64,000 nucleotides of DNA, taken from the NCBI GenBank assembly GCA_041917755.1, contig JAYRWY010000003.1:17170-81169 (forward strand), given 5' to 3'. Below, one piece after another: positions 59,489-64,000 of the stretch; the stretch's first letter is position 1; the number at the start of each line of letters is the position of its first letter. The DNA is from RGZA01 sp041917755 (GTDB lineage Bacteria > Pseudomonadota > Alphaproteobacteria > UBA9219 > RGZA01). Made by a program: the position numbers and the translations under genes. The notes below the pieces were generated by a model. It searched no databases and was not told the DNA's origin. It saw only the letters and a program-made list of their open reading frames with translations.

Positions 59489-61501
59489 ATGGCAAAGTTT
59501 GTTCGGTTTATCCTTGGCGTGGTTGCATTTATTGTCATCGTTCCAATCCTGCTACTAGTCGGACTTTACATCACCGTTGATTTTGACGGGCTGAAAAAAG
59601 AAATCACCCAAAAAGCCAGTGTGCAGCTTGGCCGTGATATTGCCTTGAACGGCCCCATAGGCATCGGTTTCGAGCATGGCCTCGCGCTCAGCGTAAAAGA
59701 TGTCAGCATTGGCAATCCTACAGGCTTTAAAGACAAAGAATTCCTCAAGGCCGGCAAAATCAGCGTAGCCTTAAACTGGAAAGCACTTGCAGATCATAAG
59801 ATTGATGTGCAGCACTTTGTGGTTGAAGATGCCAATATCAATTTAATTACCAATGCATCCGGAGAAAATAACTGGGACATCAAACTTCCCAAGTCTGATG
59901 AGGTCAAAGTTACCGCGACCGCATCCACCGCGCCAGATTCAACTACCGTAAAGGCCGATAGCAAATCAGTTGAAGTTCAATCGAATTTCAAGATTGAAAA
60001 AGTGGATTTAAACTCTATCGAGGTGCTCAACACCAAGCTTCATCAAAAAGATGAACGCAGTGGTAAAGTACAGGATTTAGAGTTTAAAAAAGCGACGATT
60101 AACGCACCATCTGCAGCGGCGTTGAATGTTGGCGCGCAAGGTTCTTATAACAAAACCCCGTTCACCATTGAATTTACAGCACCCGAAGGCTTGCAACACC
60201 TCAGTGAAGGCAAGCCCGCGCAAATTGATTTAAAGGCTGACTACGCAGGGCAAAGTTATGTTGTAAAAGGCACCTATACCCGCTCGGCAAAAGCACATGA
60301 CATTAAAAATCTGAATGCCAAGGTGATGGGCATCGATGTATCAGGTAACGTCACTCTTCGCCTGGATGCAGATATTCCGGCAGTTTCGGGTAATTTATCC
60401 ATACCGGAGCTTAATCTCGTATCCCTCAATGCCGCTTCGCCTAAAACCGCTCAAAAACGGGTGCGTCCGGCGGTGCAATCTTTGGTACTGGTCAATAAAC
60501 TTCCCGCCAGCATGATTGTTGCGGCAGCTCCTGCGCCAGATTTCAAAGCATTAAAAGCCATCAACGCCAATCTGGGTTTAACAATTGGCAAGATTATCTT
60601 TGCGGATAATAAATCCCTCGATAATTTCAAAACGAATGTGAATATTTCCGGCGGTCGCCTGCGTCTGGACCCTTATTCGACTACCTTTTTGAATGTGGTC
60701 TATAAGGGCATGTTGGAATTCAACCCCACCGGGCCAACACCAGTTACACACTTGGTTTTAAATGGAAGTAATATCGACTTTGTAGCCCTTGCTGCTGCTT
60801 TGGGTAGCAAATCACCTCTTGCTGCCAATGGCGATTTAAATCTGGATATTACAGGCCATGGCTTGGCTGCCGATACTTTCAAAAACACATTGTCCGGCAA
60901 GATTGAAATGATTGCAGGCAAAGGTGCATTGGATGTGGGGCATGGCGGCGCTGCGGGCATCAATTTAATCAAGATGCTTTATCCAAGAACCCAGGCATCT
61001 GAAAAGCAGAACATCAATTGCGGTGTGCTGCGCTTTAATGCCGATAATGGCGTGCTCAGATCAAATGGCATCTTGTTCGATAGCCCGCTTGCCGCAGTAG
61101 TAGGCGAAGGCAATATTGATTTAGTTCGTGATAATGCCAACTTGCTATTCCGTCATGCCGTGAAAGACCTACAGGCCGGTAGCTTCCTGAACGTTCCAAT
61201 GCGTGCTACAGGGCCCATTGCAAACCTTACCTTCATGCCTGAAGAAAAAGCCGTTGCAGAAAAAGTAATGAGCGCAATTAATGGCGGCGGTTCAACATCA
61301 TCGGGTGTGCCCCGTGTTGATCCTAATGCTAAGGGCAATGGTTGTGTGGCAACCTTGAATGACCCGCATCCAGTAATGCTGGAGCAAATGAAAGCTCAAG
61401 ATGCGGCAAAGGCAACCATCAATCAGGCCAAAGATGTAATTAAGAGCATCGGCAAACCATCCGAAACCATTGATAAGCTGAAAGGCCTATTCGGTCGCTA
61501 A
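59489..61501 (+). CDS. AsmA-family protein
   Basis: A 670-residue protein, anchored by one N-terminal helix (about 5-27, RFILGVVAFIVIVPILLLVG), followed by an AsmA domain (IGIGFEHGLALSVKDVSIGNPTGFK) and repeated beta-rich segments to a C-terminal region (LFRHAVKDLQAGSFLNVPMRATGPIANLTF). AsmA-type proteins link the inner and outer membranes and move or balance phospholipids. GGAGAG precedes the ATG. Located between rluC and atp12. Confidence 0.9.
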   Translation: MAKFVRFILGVVAFIVIVPILLLVGLYITVDFDGLKKEITQKASVQLGRDIALNGPIGIGFEHGLALSVKDVSIGNPTGFKDKEFLKAGKISVALNWKALADHKIDVQHFVVEDANINLITNASGENNWDIKLPKSDEVKVTATASTAPDSTTVKADSKSVEVQSNFKIEKVDLNSIEVLNTKLHQKDERSGKVQDLEFKKATINAPSAAALNVGAQGSYNKTPFTIEFTAPEGLQHLSEGKPAQIDLKADYAGQSYVVKGTYTRSAKAHDIKNLNAKVMGIDVSGNVTLRLDADIPAVSGNLSIPELNLVSLNAASPKTAQKRVRPAVQSLVLVNKLPASMIVAAAPAPDFKALKAINANLGLTIGKIIFADNKSLDNFKTNVNISGGRLRLDPYSTTFLNVVYKGMLEFNPTGPTPVTHLVLNGSNIDFVALAAALGSKSPLAANGDLNLDITGHGLAADTFKNTLSGKIEMIAGKGALDVGHGGAAGINLIKMLYPRTQASEKQNINCGVLRFNADNGVLRSNGILFDSPLAAVVGEGNIDLVRDNANLLFRHAVKDLQAGSFLNVPMRATGPIANLTFMPEEKAVAEKVMSAINGGGSTSSGVPRVDPNAKGNGCVATLNDPHPVMLEQMKAQDAAKATINQAKDVIKSIGKPSETIDKLKGLFGR

Positions 61502-61506
61502 TCCAG

Positions 61507-62199
61507 ATGAAACGCTTTTATAAACTGGCGGTTGCTGTGCCGCAGGCGGATGCTTTTACCGTATCCTTGGACGATAAGCCTATTAAAACTCCGGCAGGGA
61601 AGCCGCTGCTGCTTCCCAACTTACAACTCGCAAAGGCCATTGCGGACGAATGGCAGGCACAAGGCGATAAGATTATCGTCGATACCATGCCGCTGATGCA
61701 GCTTGCCGCCACTGCGGTTGACCATGTGCCAGTGCAGCGTAAAGAAATGCTGGAACGGTTATTGGCCTATGCAGGGGCTGATTTGTTGTGCCACCGCGTC
61801 CATGAGCCAAAACGCCTTCACGAGATGCAGGAACGCTTATTCACGCCTGCATTGAGCTGGCTGCATCGCCGCTACGATATTGATCTGCACACCACCACCG
61901 AATTAATGGCGGTAACCCAGTCGTCTTTGGCGATGGATCGTCTGACCAGTGTTTTATCCGCCCTAAATGATTGGCAGTTGATTGGTGTGCAAACGGCGGC
62001 ATTGGCTGCTGGCTCGATTGTGCTGGCATTGGGGTTATCCGAGCAGGAATTTACTGCTGCGGATGTATTTGAAGCAGCAGAGGTAGAGAGTACCTACCAG
62101 ATTGAAAAATGGGGCAGCGATATTGAGCTGACCAAACGCAGAAACGGCATTGAGCGTGAACTCAATGCCGTTGAATGCTGGTTTAAATTAATTCAGTAA
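61507..62199 (+). CDS. ATP12-family F1 ATPase assembly chaperone
   Basis: A 230-residue protein of the Atp12 family, chaperone of the F1 alpha subunit, common to mitochondria and alphaproteobacteria. Family pattern: FTVSLDDKPIKTPAGKPLLLPN (about 18-39), YAGADLLCHRVHEP (about 88-101), EKWGSDIELTKRRNGIERELNAVECWF at the end. Five bases after the AsmA stop. Confidence 0.93.
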   Translation: MKRFYKLAVAVPQADAFTVSLDDKPIKTPAGKPLLLPNLQLAKAIADEWQAQGDKIIVDTMPLMQLAATAVDHVPVQRKEMLERLLAYAGADLLCHRVHEPKRLHEMQERLFTPALSWLHRRYDIDLHTTTELMAVTQSSLAMDRLTSVLSALNDWQLIGVQTAALAAGSIVLALGLSEQEFTAADVFEAAEVESTYQIEKWGSDIELTKRRNGIERELNAVECWFKLIQ

Positions 62200-63093
62200 T
62201 TAGTGGGTCTTTGTTGAAGCAGGTGCATCGGTAGGTGCAGCAAGCGTACCTGATGGTACAGCCGCGGCTGGTGCTGCAGCCTTTGCCTTCTTACGCTTTG
62301 GCTTCTTGGCCTTTGGCTTGATGGTTTCTTCGCCTTGACCATACTCATCACCGCTGGCGGTTTCTTTAATACCGATTTCAGCATGACGGTGCTGGCGGCT
62401 TACGCTGCGCAACTGGGCGTAGAAATCCAACGAACCTTTTTCAAGTGCATCCAATGCATCCAGATACTTGGTACGCTTATCAAGGCCTTCTGCACCAACG
62501 CTTGCAATGGTGTAGCGGTTAGCCGTAGCGGTACCACCGTAACCTTGTGCAATATAACCCCATGGTTGTGCTACTGCGTCTACTGCAAAGCCAACAGCGT
62601 CACGTGGGTTTGATGGGCCAAGGATAGGAAGAACTAGGTATGGACCTTCTGGTGCGCCCCATGTGTGCAGGGTTTGACCAAAGTCAGCTGCAACGGGTTT
62701 GAGATCACTTTCCGAACCCATGTCAATCATACCGCCAAGACCAGCAGTTGAGTTCACAAGGAAACGGTTGAAGATTTTACCGGCATCAGTTGCACGGCCT
62801 TGTAACAGGGCGTTGGTCATACGTACTGGTTCGCCAGCGTTGTACAAAACATTGCCTACGATATCGCGTGCAAAGTCAGGCATCACATAACGGTAAGCCT
62901 GCGCTGCTGGCTTCAATAAGAAGCGATCAACGATTTGGTTGAATTCGAATACGGTGCGGTTCATTGGCTCCAACGGATCGTTGGTCTTTTCGAACTCTGC
63001 GCGTTCAGAAGGATCTGATGGGGCGGTTGCACAAGCTGAAAGGTTAGCAAGCAGCAAGAGCGCAGCAAGAGATGTAAGTAGTTTTGAAGACAT
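62200..63093 (-). CDS. mlaA: Outer-membrane lipid-asymmetry lipoprotein MlaA (VacJ)
   Basis: A 297-residue lipoprotein with a signal and lipobox LSAC (Cys at 21). The VacJ domain follows: FEKTNDPLEPMNRTVFEFNQIVDRFLLKPAAQAYRYVMP (about 34-72), NAGEPVRMTNALLQG, NRFLVNSTAGLGG, HTWGAPEGPYLVLPILGPSNPRD. MlaA removes phospholipid from the outer leaflet. C-terminal Lys/Ala/Pro-rich extension (about 260-297) is variable. Its stop abuts that of atp12. Confidence 0.95.
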   Translation of the reverse strand: MSSKLLTSLAALLLLANLSACATAPSDPSERAEFEKTNDPLEPMNRTVFEFNQIVDRFLLKPAAQAYRYVMPDFARDIVGNVLYNAGEPVRMTNALLQGRATDAGKIFNRFLVNSTAGLGGMIDMGSESDLKPVAADFGQTLHTWGAPEGPYLVLPILGPSNPRDAVGFAVDAVAQPWGYIAQGYGGTATANRYTIASVGAEGLDKRTKYLDALDALEKGSLDFYAQLRSVSRQHRHAEIGIKETASGDEYGQGEETIKPKAKKPKRKKAKAAAPAAAVPSGTLAAPTDAPASTKTH

Positions 63094-63187
63094 TTTGGAG
63101 CCTTAAGAATTCGAAGTGAGGGACTAGGTGACGTGTTAGCAAATGTGGCAGAAATAGGTTAGTGGGTAATTACTTTTGTACAGCATT

Positions 63188-64000
63188 TTACTTATCTGAC
63201 TTGGCTGATTTACCTAGCAAGACCGGTAAAAAGAATAAAGTAGTAAACAATACGTAAAACAGAGATAGCGTTAATAGAAGCCCCATTGAGGCCGTTCCAG
63301 GATGATTTGAAAGGGATAGTGACCCAAATGCCACAAGTGCTGTTGCAGCGCTAAACAGCACCGCTTTGGCCATGCTGGACTGCAATGGCTGGTCATTTCC
63401 TTGCCGCCAATACACTACAAAGTAGATAGAGTATGATACGCCAAGCCCAAGTAATAAAGGCAAAGCAATGATATTTGCAAAATTAATAGGCAGATGGATC
63501 AGGGCGGCTGTCCCCAAAGTAAGTACCGAAGCCAGCACCAAAGGGGCGAGAACAAAAAGTGTATCTCGGATTTTTTGCAACACTATCCACAGCAGGAAAA
63601 AGATTATCACAACGGAATAAATGGCGGCCTCAACAAAGGCACGTTTGATGGTGTTAGCCGATTCTTGAATCGATATCGGGGCTCCGGTTGCCTCTGGGGC
63701 AACTTTTTTAATGGCGTCGTAAAACCGGATAAGGGTATCGGCATCCCGCACATCGCCACTGGGTTTTACCTCAATACGGGCTTTGCCATCTTTGGTGATC
63801 CATTCACCCTTTAAATCATCGGGTATGTCAGAAAGGCTAATCGGTTTCTGATTAAGGCGCGATTTTACCTCCGCCAGCGTTTGCTGAATGGTCATCTGGA
63901 AGATGGTAGCAATGGTCATGACGCGTTCATCGTCCAGCTTTGTAAATTCCTGTAGATGCCCCGCGAGATTTTTTGCCTCATTGCCAAGGTCATTATGCGC
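63188..64000 (-). CDS. HpnN/MMPL-type RND transporter, 5' end outside window
   Basis: The C-terminal 270 residues of an RND-superfamily protein. Five or so membrane helices: KRAFVEAAIYSVVIIFFLLWIVL, LAPLVLASVLTLGTAALIHL, IALPLLLGLGVSYSIYFVVYW, KAVLFSAATALVAFGSLSL and LLTLSLFYVLFTTLFFLPVLL. The frame is open to base 64000. The pattern matches HpnN, which moves hopanoids to the outer membrane, and proximity of mlaA fits a lipid-handling role. Without the N-terminal half the HpnN label is provisional; other MMPL proteins remain possible. Confidence 0.75.
   Translation of the reverse strand, partial: AHNDLGNEAKNLAGHLQEFTKLDDERVMTIATIFQMTIQQTLAEVKSRLNQKPISLSDIPDDLKGEWITKDGKARIEVKPSGDVRDADTLIRFYDAIKKVAPEATGAPISIQESANTIKRAFVEAAIYSVVIIFFLLWIVLQKIRDTLFVLAPLVLASVLTLGTAALIHLPINFANIIALPLLLGLGVSYSIYFVVYWRQGNDQPLQSSMAKAVLFSAATALVAFGSLSLSNHPGTASMGLLLTLSLFYVLFTTLFFLPVLLGKSAKSDK

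Noticed and set aside
1..64000. CRISPR arrays, insertion sequences, prophage, tRNA and rRNA genes
   Set aside because: No regularly spaced repeats, transposase or phage proteins, or tRNA/rRNA sequences were recognised by reading.

Overview
The window reads as a compact chromosomal segment of an alphaproteobacterium of moderate, mid-40s percent GC (estimated by eye). Lineage evidence from the sequence: a circularly permuted two-piece tmRNA gene, a PleD/DivK pair, an F-type ATPase with separate b and b' subunits plus an Atp12-type chaperone, a COQ9-like protein, an alphaproteobacterial SspB, an EipB/DUF1849 protein and a SAM-II-type riboswitch. I cannot name genus or order with confidence; a Micavibrio-like or Rhodospirillales-like relative is only a guess. 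The region is core chromosome: no prophage, insertion sequence, CRISPR array, rRNA or tRNA was recognised.

Layout. 1-4.0 kb: the end of a type II secretion/MSHA-like pilus cluster (GspE-type ATPase, GspF-type membrane protein, an assembly protein with a GspB-like C-terminus, and a convergent TPR protein). 4.0-7.6 kb: F0 ATP synthase genes atpI-B-E-b'-b behind phoH. A 532-bp control-like gap (DnaA box, CtrA-like sites) precedes rpmJ. 8.4-10.6 kb: small unknown proteins, a MarR regulator and an NlpC/P60 hydrolase. 10.6-16.2 kb: yejABEF oligopeptide importer, in which yejB carries an in-frame stop. 16.2-20.0 kb: a receiver protein, a basic secreted protein, a lipid-linked-sugar glycosyltransferase pair and rpsU. 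20.2-24.8 kb: coq9, sspB, an unknown gene, the split ssrA gene, thyX and nhaA. 24.8-30.3 kb: prfC, pleD-divK, eipB and a GGDEF gene behind a sigma-54-like promoter. 30.4-40.5 kb: a P-loop orphan, aspS, rnd, small unknowns, ppk, sixA, a WD40 protein, ygfZ and a family 9 glycosyltransferase. 40.5-44.3 kb: TPP riboswitch, thiC and a pabB-pabC fusion. 44.3-47.4 kb: a strong promoter, a SAM-II aptamer with no methionine gene after it, and four proteins of unknown function. 47.6-57.4 kb: a long leftward pyrB-pyrC'-plsY-dprA-topA-unknown-rnr run. 57.5-64 kb: ldcA, rluC, an AsmA protein, atp12, mlaA and the 3' part of an HpnN/MMPL-type RND gene.

How the parts relate. Several genes share a pathway: tmRNA and its ClpXP adaptor SspB lie 0.9 kb apart; AtpI, F0 and Atp12 concern ATP synthase; ppk and sixA-like are divergent; MlaA and HpnN concern outer-membrane lipid. 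The most notable observations are the nonsense codon in yejB, the dihydroorotase with its metal site erased, the orphan SAM-II leader, the sigma-54-like promoter before the diguanylate cyclase, and the densely packed convergent gene pairs that share stop codons, with one transcription terminator placed inside the coding end of ppk.
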